Source: Deltaproteobacteria bacterium
Lineage (GTDB): Bacteria > Desulfobacterota > Desulfobacteria > Desulfobacterales > B30-G6
DNA length: 9,022 nt
Assembly: GCA_003647375.1 (NCBI GenBank)
Contig: QMMS01000188.1
Span: forward strand, 1-9,022
Reading direction: 5' to 3'
Position numbers and translations under genes: made by a program. Below the pieces are notes generated by a model, which made no database searches, had not been told where the DNA came from, and saw only the letters and a program-made list of their open reading frames with translations. Positions 1-5,902 of the stretch are shown piece after piece (position 1 is the stretch's first letter; each line of letters begins with the position of its first letter).

Positions 1-289
1 CAGACACCGAAGTAACTTCCGATTTAAAGCGGCAAAAAGATAACCCCGAAAGCGGATGGGTGATCTCTGTGAGAAAGTGAAACTGTCTGAGGTCCATAGA
101 GCCCGTTATGCCGAACAGTTTGTAAATATAACCAGATAAACGCATCCCGTATTCAAAAACAAAATTCATTTTTAAGATATGGCCCTGTTCGGTATTACGG
201 TCTCTTGGGAGCGAGTTTTTCACGTTCGCACAGGGATTATCCATCCGCGATATCACCAACCTTCTTTTGGGTTATAATCCCGATTTGTT
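1..289. other. Left-edge region without a convincing gene
   Basis: I see no recognisable protein here. Two weak possibilities exist. On the plus strand, a frame entering from the left edge stops at 78-80 (ending ...ESGWVISVRK) and could be the tail of an upstream gene. On the minus strand, a frame from an ATG at 244 stays open for 81 codons to the left edge (begins MDNPCANVKNSL). It has no well-placed Shine-Dalgarno sequence and matches no family I know. The main visible structure is the long inverted repeat at 91-212, which would lie inside that minus-strand frame and argues against it being coding. Confidence 0.3.
91..212. repeat. Long imperfect inverted repeat
   Basis: The arm at 98-118 (AGAGCCCGTTATGCCGAACAG, 21 nt) matches the reverse complement of 185-205 at 18 of 21 positions, with an uninterrupted CCGAACAG/CTGTTCGG core. 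Weaker pairing continues outward to 91 and 212. The loop of 66 nt (119-184) is AT-rich. Unlike the other intergenic repeats in this window, it has no 7-8 nt period. It could be the remnant of a small palindromic mobile element, or a structured end of an upstream transcript. No T-run follows the right arm, so it is not a classical terminator. Confidence 0.6.
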
Positions 290-322
290 TTGACATTTTA
301 CCATCGGCGTTATACATTGTAT
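290..322 (+). promoter_or_regulatory. Promoter and possible operator of the toxin-antitoxin pair
   Basis: A perfect -35 hexamer TTGACA lies at 290-295. With 17-nt spacing, the -10 would be TACATT at 313-318 (4 of 6 matches); TATACA at 311-316 is an alternative with 15-nt spacing. The -10 lies inside an 11-bp palindrome, ATACA-T-TGTAT at 312-322. That is where a ribbon-helix-helix antitoxin would be expected to bind for autorepression. The -35 is seen directly; the operator role is inferred from the family. Confidence 0.5.
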
Positions 323-349
323 TGCACCTATAAAAGGAGAAGGCACCCA

Positions 350-562
350 ATGTTTGCAATCCGATTAGATAAAGAAATAGAACGGAGTTTGGATCTGCTC
401 GCCAAAAGCCGCGGCAGCAACCGCAGTTCAGTCGTACGGGAAGCGATCCTACAATACTTAGATGACAATGAGGATTTGGAACTGGCCAAACAAGCCCAAT
501 CACAAATGCTTGGGCACAAACCACTGAAACAATTGAGAGAAGAGCTTGGCTTGGACAGTTGA
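350..562 (+). CDS. relB: RelB-type ribbon-helix-helix antitoxin
   Basis: Small 70-residue protein of the CopG/RelB ribbon-helix-helix type, the antitoxin partner of the toxin gene that overlaps its end. The N-terminal strand (MFAIRLDKEIE) supplies the DNA-contacting ribbon, as the MLAIRLPEE-like start does in relatives. Helices follow at about residues 8-20 and 25-40, including the SSVVREAILQYL segment. The acidic tail (DDNEDLELAK onward, about 41-70) is the part expected to wrap and neutralise the toxin. The start at 350 is chosen because AGGAG (335-339) precedes it at good spacing. Extending the frame upstream would only reach a TTG that is part of the -35 box. Such antitoxins normally repress their own promoter, and a small palindrome over the -10 fits this. 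The family call is firm at fold level; the symbol is by analogy. Confidence 0.82.
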   Translation: MFAIRLDKEIERSLDLLAKSRGSNRSSVVREAILQYLDDNEDLELAKQAQSQMLGHKPLKQLREELGLDS

Positions 563-812
563 TATCAGCAACGTTGCTGAACGGCAATTGCGAAAACTGG
601 ATCGGCCTGTCCAAGCACGTATTCTCGACTGGCTCTACGACCGGATAGAAGGATGCAAAAACCCCCGGCACTTTGGAGAACCGCTGAAGGGTGACCACTC
701 CGGCTTTTGGCGATACCGAATCGGAAACTATCGGGTATTGTGTGACATCCAGGACGAAAACGTGGTTATCCTGGTTCTGACAATTGGTCACCGTAAGCAG
801 GTTTATAGATGA
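546..812 (+). CDS. relE: RelE/ParE-superfamily toxin
   Basis: An 88-residue protein of the RelE family, whose members cleave mRNA in the ribosomal A site. The start is an unusual TTG at 546, giving MAWTVDIS, the usual opening of this subfamily. It lies 17 nt inside the antitoxin gene, so translation is probably coupled; a purine-rich AGAGAAGAG stretch just upstream can act as ribosome binding site. Family features are visible: the helical region AERQLRKLDRPVQARI (11-26), a basic PLKG (Lys48), the core strand RYRIGNYRVL (56-65, with Arg58 and Arg63) and the C-terminal GHRKQVYR (81-88, with Arg83 and Tyr87). These match the positively charged residues and C-terminal Tyr that E. coli RelE uses for catalysis, so the toxin looks intact. 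Length is normal. RelE rather than ParE (gyrase poison) is favoured by this C-terminus, but not proven. Confidence 0.85.
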   Translation: MAWTVDISNVAERQLRKLDRPVQARILDWLYDRIEGCKNPRHFGEPLKGDHSGFWRYRIGNYRVLCDIQDENVVILVLTIGHRKQVYR

Positions 813-850
813 GAGACCTTTGAAAATACAAAATGGAGGACCTGTTTTTG

Positions 851-1870
851 ATGAAAAATATTCTTGTTATCGGCGGTGCCGGCTACATTGGATCTCACAT
901 GTGCAAGCGCCTTGCACAATCAGGATACCAACCGATCGTGTTAGACAGCCTCATAACCGGCCATCGAGAAGCAGTCAAGTGGGGAACCTTTGTCAATGGT
1001 TCGCTGGACGATTCTGTGATGCTGAAACAAATACTTGAGCAGCACTCTATTGCTGCGGTAATGCATTTTGCAGCCTTTTGCTATGTGGGCGAATCAGTAA
1101 ACAACCCAGCTATTTATTATCAAAACAACGTTGCCGCAACCATTTCTCTGCTTCAATCCATGATCGAAACCAATGTAAAAATATTTATATTCTCATCGTC
1201 TAGTGCAACTTACGGTGAACCGATAGAGATACCCATCAGTGAAAAGCATCCACAAAACCCCATCAACCCCTATGGGAGAACCAAATTGATGGTGGAACAG
1301 ATTATTAATGACTTCAGCGATGCGTATGGACTATCATCTGTGGCGCTCAGATATTTCAATGCCGCCGGAGCCGACCCCGATGGAGAGCTTGGCGAAGACC
1401 ACCGGCCTGAAACCCATCTCATTCCACTGGTGCTGCAGGCGGCACTTGGAAGAAAACAAGATATCAAGGTGTTCGGCAATGATTATGCCACTAAGGACGG
1501 CACGTGCATCAGGGACTACATTCACATCAACGATCTTGCATCAGCACACCTGCTTGCCCTGGAGAGACTTTTAGACGGATATCCAGGAGAAAGCTACAAT
1601 TTAGGAAATGGGGATGGATACTCTGTGTTGGAAGTGATTGAAACAGCCAAAAAAATAACCGGGAAGCTGATTCCGTTCGAGATATCGGATCGGCGTTCCG
1701 GAGATCCTGCGGTTCTCATCGGATCCAGCCGGAAGGCAATGGATGAACTTGGTTGGAAACCTAAATATGCCGAACTCGATGTGATCATCGAACATGCCTG
1801 GAACTGGCACAAAAATAACCCAGAAGGGTACAAACGTATTGATGGATCACCAAGACATCCGAACCCTTAA
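851..1870 (+). CDS. galE: UDP-glucose 4-epimerase
   Basis: A 339-residue short-chain dehydrogenase-type epimerase that interconverts UDP-glucose and UDP-galactose in the cytoplasm, feeding surface polysaccharide synthesis. The Rossmann NAD-binding motif GxxGxxG is at residues 8-14 (GGAGYIG). The catalytic Ser region is FSSSSATYG (114-122), and the Tyr-Lys pair is PYGRTK (Tyr141, Lys145). RYFNAAGADPDGELGEDH and GTCIRDYIHINDLA are classic GalE signatures. At the position of the E. coli substrate-gating Tyr299, my alignment gives Leu289 (RRSGDPAVLIGSS), a common bacterial variant, so UDP-GlcNAc activity cannot be judged. The start at 851 is chosen over an ATG at 833 because GGAGGA (835-840) sits 10 nt upstream and MKNILVIGGAGYIG is the standard N-terminus. 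Only 38 nt separate it from the toxin gene, and its end overlaps the next gene by 29 nt, suggesting one transcript. Confidence 0.95.
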   Translation: MKNILVIGGAGYIGSHMCKRLAQSGYQPIVLDSLITGHREAVKWGTFVNGSLDDSVMLKQILEQHSIAAVMHFAAFCYVGESVNNPAIYYQNNVAATISLLQSMIETNVKIFIFSSSSATYGEPIEIPISEKHPQNPINPYGRTKLMVEQIINDFSDAYGLSSVALRYFNAAGADPDGELGEDHRPETHLIPLVLQAALGRKQDIKVFGNDYATKDGTCIRDYIHINDLASAHLLALERLLDGYPGESYNLGNGDGYSVLEVIETAKKITGKLIPFEISDRRSGDPAVLIGSSRKAMDELGWKPKYAELDVIIEHAWNWHKNNPEGYKRIDGSPRHPNP

Positions 1871-3485
1871 AATTCTTGAGGAAATCGAGAAAAATTCCCG
1901 ATTGAGCCAGCGCTACCTGGCAAAGCGCCTCAATATTTCTCTGGGATTGGTAAACTCCCTTTTAAAACGCCTGGCTAAAAAAGGGTTTTACAAGGTAACC
2001 ACCATACCCAAAAACCGTGTTAAATATATCCTGACGCCAAAGGGTATCGCCGAAAAAACCCGGCTCACCTATGAGTATATCCAGTTTTCCTTTCATTTTT
2101 ACATAGATGCACGACACAAAATGAAGCAAACCTTTGAGAAATTGGAAGAGGATGGCATTCACGATTTTGATCCAATACTCTTATCGATGCGCGATAAGAT
2201 CGATAGAGGGTTTATGAATTCCAATCAACAGAAAATCGATCAGTTGATACAAAAAGGCGTGGCTATTCCCAACCCTGAGAGTGTTGAAATCGGCGAGGAT
2301 GTCAAGGTCGAAAACATATCCCATGATCGGGTCATTATCCATTCCGGATGCCGCCTGTTTGGGAAATCGACCCTTATCATGGGACAGTCGCAAATAGGAT
2401 ATGAATCCCCGGTTACCATCCAGGACTGCCAGGTCGGCCCACGCGTCACGCTCAAAGGGGGCTTTTTCAAAGAGTCTGTTTTTCTGGAAAAAGCCAGTGC
2501 AGGAAGCGGATCCCATGTCCGGGAAGGGTGTATTTTTGAAGAAGAAGCCAACATTGCCCATACCGTAGGTCTCAAACAAACCATTCTGTTTCCTTTCGTG
2601 ACCCTTGGCAGTCTGATCAATTTCTGTGACTGCCTCATGGCGGGCGGCACCAGTAGAAAAGATCACAGTGAGGTTGGCAGCGCTTATATTCATTTCAATT
2701 TTACTCCCAACCAGGACAAGGCAACACCCTCGCTTGTGGGTGATGTGCCTATGGGGGTTATGCTCGATCAATTGCCGATTTTTCTGGGAGGGCAGGGCGG
2801 TCTGGTGGGACCCAGCCGTCTGGCTTTCGGGACGATCATTGTAGCGGGTACCATATTTCGCAAAGATGTAACCAAACCCGGGAGAATGCTCTTCGAAGGT
2901 GCCGGGAAGGGAGGCAATGTACCTTTTGTTCCAGGACTCTACCGGGGCATCAAACGCATCGTGGTCAACAACAGCCTTTATATTGGAAACCTCATCGCCC
3001 TCCTGCATTGGTATCAACATGTGCGATCTCTTTTTATTTCAGATAATTTCCCGGACACGCTCCAGATAGCAGTTATAGAGAAATTGCAATTAATCATACA
3101 GGAGCGAATCCAGCGCTTCGATCAAGTACTCGCTAAAATGCCCCTATCCATTCATAAATATAAAAATATTTACAATATAGACGCTGGTGCTAAAATTTTG
3201 GTTCAGCAAAAAGAATTGTTTGCAAATCAGAGCGCTGTCAACGAATGTCTGCTTTCCATGCGAGCATATCCGGGAGACACGGCCCTGCGGGACAGGTTTT
3301 TGAACCGGGCGGCAAATGCCTCACAGGATAATGACAAGAATTATATCAAGGCAGTCCAATCCCTCGACCCCGAATCCAAACAGATGGGAAGCGACTGGCT
3401 CCAGGGAATTGTGGATAAAACGCTTTCAGAGGTGTTGAAAATTCTGCCTAGTTTTCGCGAAAACAGGAGGCTGGGAAACGAATGA
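1842..3485 (+). CDS. Winged-helix (MarR/EPS type) protein fused to a GlmU-like beta-helix domain
   Basis: A 547-residue two-part protein. Residues 5-75 form a winged helix-turn-helix: helices around LKILEEIEKN, SQRYLAKRL and LGLVNSLLKRLAKKG, then a wing ending YILTPKGIAEKTRL. This closely resembles the stand-alone MarR-family regulators found beside exopolysaccharide genes. A helical linker follows (about 88-138). Residues 140-345 read like the left-handed beta-helix of GlmU: KGVAIPNPESVEIGEDV, then irregular hexapeptide turns, HFNFTPNQDKATPSLVGDV aligning with the GlmU CNYDG...K...IGDD segment, and GTIIVAGTIFRKDV. No GlmU nucleotidyltransferase domain is present. The position of the GlmU catalytic His appears to be Ser257. 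The C-terminal 200 residues are mostly helical and unfamiliar. The start at 1842 (MDHQDIRTLKIL) gives the compact domain boundary, with AGAAGGG upstream at 1822-1828. Lying between galE and glmM, a role in UDP-sugar supply is likely; regulator, enzyme or both is open. Confidence 0.7.
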   Translation: MDHQDIRTLKILEEIEKNSRLSQRYLAKRLNISLGLVNSLLKRLAKKGFYKVTTIPKNRVKYILTPKGIAEKTRLTYEYIQFSFHFYIDARHKMKQTFEKLEEDGIHDFDPILLSMRDKIDRGFMNSNQQKIDQLIQKGVAIPNPESVEIGEDVKVENISHDRVIIHSGCRLFGKSTLIMGQSQIGYESPVTIQDCQVGPRVTLKGGFFKESVFLEKASAGSGSHVREGCIFEEEANIAHTVGLKQTILFPFVTLGSLINFCDCLMAGGTSRKDHSEVGSAYIHFNFTPNQDKATPSLVGDVPMGVMLDQLPIFLGGQGGLVGPSRLAFGTIIVAGTIFRKDVTKPGRMLFEGAGKGGNVPFVPGLYRGIKRIVVNNSLYIGNLIALLHWYQHVRSLFISDNFPDTLQIAVIEKLQLIIQERIQRFDQVLAKMPLSIHKYKNIYNIDAGAKILVQQKELFANQSAVNECLLSMRAYPGDTALRDRFLNRAANASQDNDKNYIKAVQSLDPESKQMGSDWLQGIVDKTLSEVLKILPSFRENRRLGNE

Positions 3486-3629
3486 ACATCGAACATCGAA
3501 CGTCCAACATCGAATTTCGAATGGAAAAGATGAAGAAACATGTATATGACCGTGAGTAAAAACTGCTTGTGTATTCAGTGTTGAATTTTTCTTTTCATTC
3601 GACGTTGGATGTTCGATGTTCGACGTTCA
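3483..3629. repeat. Heptamer-ladder inverted repeat
   Basis: The left arm is a run of 7-nt units starting at 3484: GAACATC, GAACATC, GAACGTC, CAACATC, GAATTTC, then GAAT to 3522. The right arm carries the complementary ladder GACGTTG, GATGTTC, GATGTTC, GACGTTC at 3601-3628. The arms (3483-3529 and 3591-3629) pair almost completely apart from transitions and a 6-nt indel; the loop is about 61 nt. The first bases, TGA at 3483-3485, are the stop codon of the preceding gene. It could form a large hairpin in the transcript between that gene and glmM. I see no coding sequence or clear promoter within it. Confidence 0.85.
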
Positions 3630-3684
3630 TCTTTTATTCTGTCTTCAGTCTCGGACTGATTCCGGCAGAGCGAAACACCAAAAA

Positions 3685-3727
3685 TGCGGCGACAGCCGCA
3701 CGATAAAAAATCCGGAGGATTTTTTAT
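3685..3727 (+). promoter_or_regulatory. Two-hairpin leader enclosing the glmM ribosome binding site
   Basis: The first hairpin is TGCGGC-GACA-GCCGCA (3685-3700). The second is a perfect 11-bp palindrome with a 3-nt loop: ATAAAAAATCC (3703-3713), GGA (3714-3716), GGATTTTTTAT (3717-3727). The glmM Shine-Dalgarno GGAGG (3714-3718) is the loop plus the first two stem bases, and the first two bases of the ATG (3726-3727) close the stem. When folded, it would hide the start codon. The stem is mostly A-U, so it could melt easily, like a temperature-responsive or ribosome-opened switch. A related pair of hairpins follows glmM. The structure is seen directly; regulation is inferred. Confidence 0.6.
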
Positions 3728-5090
3728 GGGTACACTTTTCGGTACAGACGGTATTCGGGGAAGGGTCAACCAATATCCCATGACCCCTGAGATGGCATTG
3801 AGGATAGGGAAAACAGCTGCTGTCTTTTTCCGGGACAAGACCTCCCATAAACACCCCAAAATAGTCATTGGAAGAGATACCCGCCTTTCGGGCGGCATGA
3901 TCGAATCCGCCCTGGTATCCGGACTATGTTCCCAGGGTGCGGATACATACCTGGCAGACGTTTTACCCACACCGGGTGTTGCCCATCTCACCACCCACCT
4001 GGCAGCCGATGCCGGTATCGTTGTATCGGCATCCCACAATCCGTTTTATGATAACGGAATCAAATTTTTCAACAGCAGGGGATTCAAGCTCAGCGATGCT
4101 TTGGAAAATGACATGGAACTATGGATCCTCGATGACCATAAAAAACCACCCGTCATCGAAGATAAGGCCATCGGAAAGATTTTCCCAGTGTCCGACGCCG
4201 GTATGATTTACAGCAATTTTCTTCTAAACGCACTGCCCCCGGACATCAAAACCCGAATCGGCGGTATGAAAATTGTCCTGGATTGTTCGAACGGTGCTAC
4301 CAGCACCATTGCTCCGAATCTCTTTTCTCGCCTGGGAGTGGAGGTCATCCCCCTGTCCACATCCCCGGACGGCATCAATATCAACGATGCCTGTGGGTCA
4401 CAGTATCCTGAGACTCTCGCAAAAAAAGTTCTGGCGTCCGGTTCTGACATCGGGTTCGCATTTGATGGGGATGGAGATCGACTGATTGCCGTTGATGAAA
4501 CCGGCAACATTCTCACCGGCGATCAACTCATCGCTATTTTTGCACGATTTTATCATCAGCATCATCTGATGGAAAATCAGACCGTTGTCACCACCGTGAT
4601 GAGCAACATGGGACTCGGCAAAGCATTATCTGATATGCAGGTTACCCACCTGAAAACGACTGTCGGCGATCGCTATGTCATGGAACAAATGGTTGCATCC
4701 GGTGCGCATCTCGGCGGAGAGGATTCAGGCCATATCATTTTTCTGGATGCGCATACCACCGGAGACGGTATACTGGCCGCACTTCAGTTCCTGCGTGTGC
4801 TGGTTTCCGAAAATACGGTCGCCTCACAACTTGCCAATGTCATGACGGTTTTTCCCCAGATATTAATGAATGTCACTGTAAACGCCAAGCCTGCCATCAG
4901 CGATATCAAGGGACTTCCCGAAGCGATCACGATAATTGAAAAACAGCTCGGTGATACCGGCAGGGTGCTCATACGCTACTCCGGCACCCAGCCCATGTGC
5001 CGAATCATGGTTGAAGCATCAACCAAAACTGAGGCCACGCATTTTTGCGGCCAATTGACGGAAATCATCAAAATTCAAATAGGCACATAA
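3726..5090 (+). CDS. glmM: Phosphoglucosamine mutase
   Basis: A 454-residue alpha-D-phosphohexomutase that converts glucosamine-6-phosphate to glucosamine-1-phosphate, the step before GlmU on the route to UDP-GlcNAc for peptidoglycan and lipopolysaccharide. All four family loops are visible: the N-terminal MGTLFGTDGIRG; the phosphoserine loop VSASHNPFYDNGIKFF (98-115, reactive Ser103); the metal loop DGDGDR (247-252); the sugar-binding GGEDSGH (330-336); and a phosphate-binding loop RYSGTQP (417-423). The last usually reads R-SGTEP with Arg two residues on; here it is Gln422 and Cys425. SASHNPFYDNGIKFF is typical of GlmM rather than of phosphomannomutase/phosphoglucomutase. The start at 3726 has GGAGG at 3714-3718; an in-frame ATG at 3684 would add 14 residues from the upstream hairpin and is rejected. 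It is separated by 240 nt from the GlmU-like fusion gene, so it may have its own promoter, though I cannot identify one. Confidence 0.95.
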   Translation: MGTLFGTDGIRGRVNQYPMTPEMALRIGKTAAVFFRDKTSHKHPKIVIGRDTRLSGGMIESALVSGLCSQGADTYLADVLPTPGVAHLTTHLAADAGIVVSASHNPFYDNGIKFFNSRGFKLSDALENDMELWILDDHKKPPVIEDKAIGKIFPVSDAGMIYSNFLLNALPPDIKTRIGGMKIVLDCSNGATSTIAPNLFSRLGVEVIPLSTSPDGININDACGSQYPETLAKKVLASGSDIGFAFDGDGDRLIAVDETGNILTGDQLIAIFARFYHQHHLMENQTVVTTVMSNMGLGKALSDMQVTHLKTTVGDRYVMEQMVASGAHLGGEDSGHIIFLDAHTTGDGILAALQFLRVLVSENTVASQLANVMTVFPQILMNVTVNAKPAISDIKGLPEAITIIEKQLGDTGRVLIRYSGTQPMCRIMVEASTKTEATHFCGQLTEIIKIQIGT

Positions 5091-5108
5091 AAAAAGCGGC
5101 GCAGCCGC
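5089..5108 (-). terminator. Rho-independent terminator for the minus-strand BI-1 family gene
   Basis: Read on the minus strand, the sequence is GCGGC-TGC-GCCGC (5108 to 5096) followed by seven T residues (5095 to 5089). This is a standard intrinsic terminator placed 24 nt after the BI-1-family stop codon. In the plus direction the GC hairpin lacks a T-run. The T-run complement overlaps the glmM stop codon, so the two convergent genes share it tightly. Confidence 0.75.
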
Positions 5109-5142
5109 GTCAAATAAAATCGCGAAGCGATTTTATCTGCGG
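5096..5142. repeat. Second copy of the two-hairpin element, between convergent genes
   Basis: GCGGC-GCA-GCCGC (5096-5108) is followed by a perfect 10-bp stem, ATAAAATCGC-GAA-GCGATTTTAT (5114-5136). It parallels the element before glmM: GCGGCG(A)CAGCCGC is shared with a single-base insertion, and the AT-rich hairpin has the same design and size. CCGC at 5105-5108 can also pair with GCGG at 5139-5142 outside the second stem, giving a longer structure that excludes the first hairpin. The stop codon of the minus-strand gene (5133-5135) is inside the stem. It may help end glmM transcription in the plus direction. Confidence 0.65.
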
Positions 5143-5834
5143 TCGCCTAAAATCCGCAGCATCATCAAAAACAGGTTGATAAAATCGAGATAGAGAGTCA
5201 AGGCACCCATTATCGCACCTTTTCTGACGACGCCGGCCCCGGCATCGGCCGGTTGCGTGAGAGCCATGGTTTTCAGCTTCTGGGTATCATAGGCGGTTAA
5301 ACCCACGAATACCAGTACCCCGACATAACTGATGACCATACCCATGGCTGAACTTTGGATGAATATGTTCACCACGGAAGCAATAATGATTCCGATTAGG
5401 CCCATGGTCATAAAACCGCCCATGGATGTCAAATCACGTTTGGTGGTCATGCCGTAAACGCTGAAAGCCACAAAGGTGGCTGCACAAATGAAAAAAGTGG
5501 ATGTAATGGAGGCCGCTGTATATATAAGAAATATAATGGAAAGGGTGGCACCGTTGAGAGCAGCGTACAGGACAAATAGAGCCGTTGCCGTGGAGGCCTG
5601 TATTTTTTGGACCCTGGCACTCAAGAAAAAGACAAGCCCCAATTCACCAATAATGAGGCCATAGAATATGATTCGATTTCCGAATATAACCTGTTGTATT
5701 GAGGGTGTGTTGGCCACGTAATAGGCAACAAACCCGGTTAAGGCGAGACCCATGGCCATCCAATTGTAAACGCTTCGAAGAAATGTGTTTACCTGTACCT
5801 GGGCTTGTGTTTTTGACAATGCAACTGGTTGCAT
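5133..5834 (-). CDS. Bax inhibitor-1/YccA family membrane protein
   Basis: A 233-residue integral inner-membrane protein of the Bax inhibitor-1 (TMBIM, YccA/YbhL) family. Members include pH-sensitive calcium leak channels and, for YccA, a modulator of the FtsH protease; the role here is unknown. Seven hydrophobic segments are visible at roughly residues 26-41, 55-72, 82-105, 110-129, 139-160, 165-182 and 207-228, after a short polar N-terminus. The family hallmarks are GLTAYDTQKLK (Asp183) and LYLDFINLFLMMLRILG (Asp217). These two acids correspond to the di-aspartyl pair that gates the Bacillus homologue YetJ. Length is typical. The start at 5834 is supported by AAGGAG (5846-5841 on the minus strand) six bases upstream. 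It is a single-gene unit: its own promoter at 5903-5930, a leader made of heptamer repeats, and an intrinsic terminator. Confidence 0.92.
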   Translation of the reverse strand: MQPVALSKTQAQVQVNTFLRSVYNWMAMGLALTGFVAYYVANTPSIQQVIFGNRIIFYGLIIGELGLVFFLSARVQKIQASTATALFVLYAALNGATLSIIFLIYTAASITSTFFICAATFVAFSVYGMTTKRDLTSMGGFMTMGLIGIIIASVVNIFIQSSAMGMVISYVGVLVFVGLTAYDTQKLKTMALTQPADAGAGVVRKGAIMGALTLYLDFINLFLMMLRILGDRR

Positions 5835-5846
5835 GTTAGTCTCCTT

Positions 5847-5902
5847 TTTAGTATTTGGTGTTTGGTGTTTGGTGTTTGGTATTTTGTGTATTGTGTTTTA
5901 AT
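5847..5902. repeat. Eight-unit heptamer array in the leader of the BI-1 gene
   Basis: Eight consecutive 7-nt units, plus-strand reading: TTTAGTA, TTTGGTG, TTTGGTG, TTTGGTG, TTTGGTA, TTTTGTG, TATTGTG, TTTTAAT. The middle three are identical and the ends have decayed. The array fits exactly between the ribosome binding site of the minus-strand gene (5841-5846) and its -10 box (5903-5908). The transcribed leader would therefore consist almost wholly of CACCAAA-type repeats. No complementary arm is present nearby, unlike the other ladders here. Confidence 0.85.

Noticed and set aside
237..791. A 184-codon minus-strand frame opposite the toxin-antitoxin genes
   Set aside because: It mirrors two well-supported plus-strand genes, has low-complexity, family-less sequence and no ribosome binding site.
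833..850. Upstream ATG as the galE start
   Set aside because: It would overlap the GGAGGA ribosome binding site and add six residues before the canonical MKNILVIGGAGYIG.
2181..3020. A 279-codon minus-strand frame inside the fusion gene
   Set aside because: It is antisense to a clear beta-helix coding region and has no recognisable domain.
3575..4039. A minus-strand frame of 154 codons across the start of glmM
   Set aside because: It is antisense to conserved GlmM motifs, and its end is encoded by the heptamer repeat.
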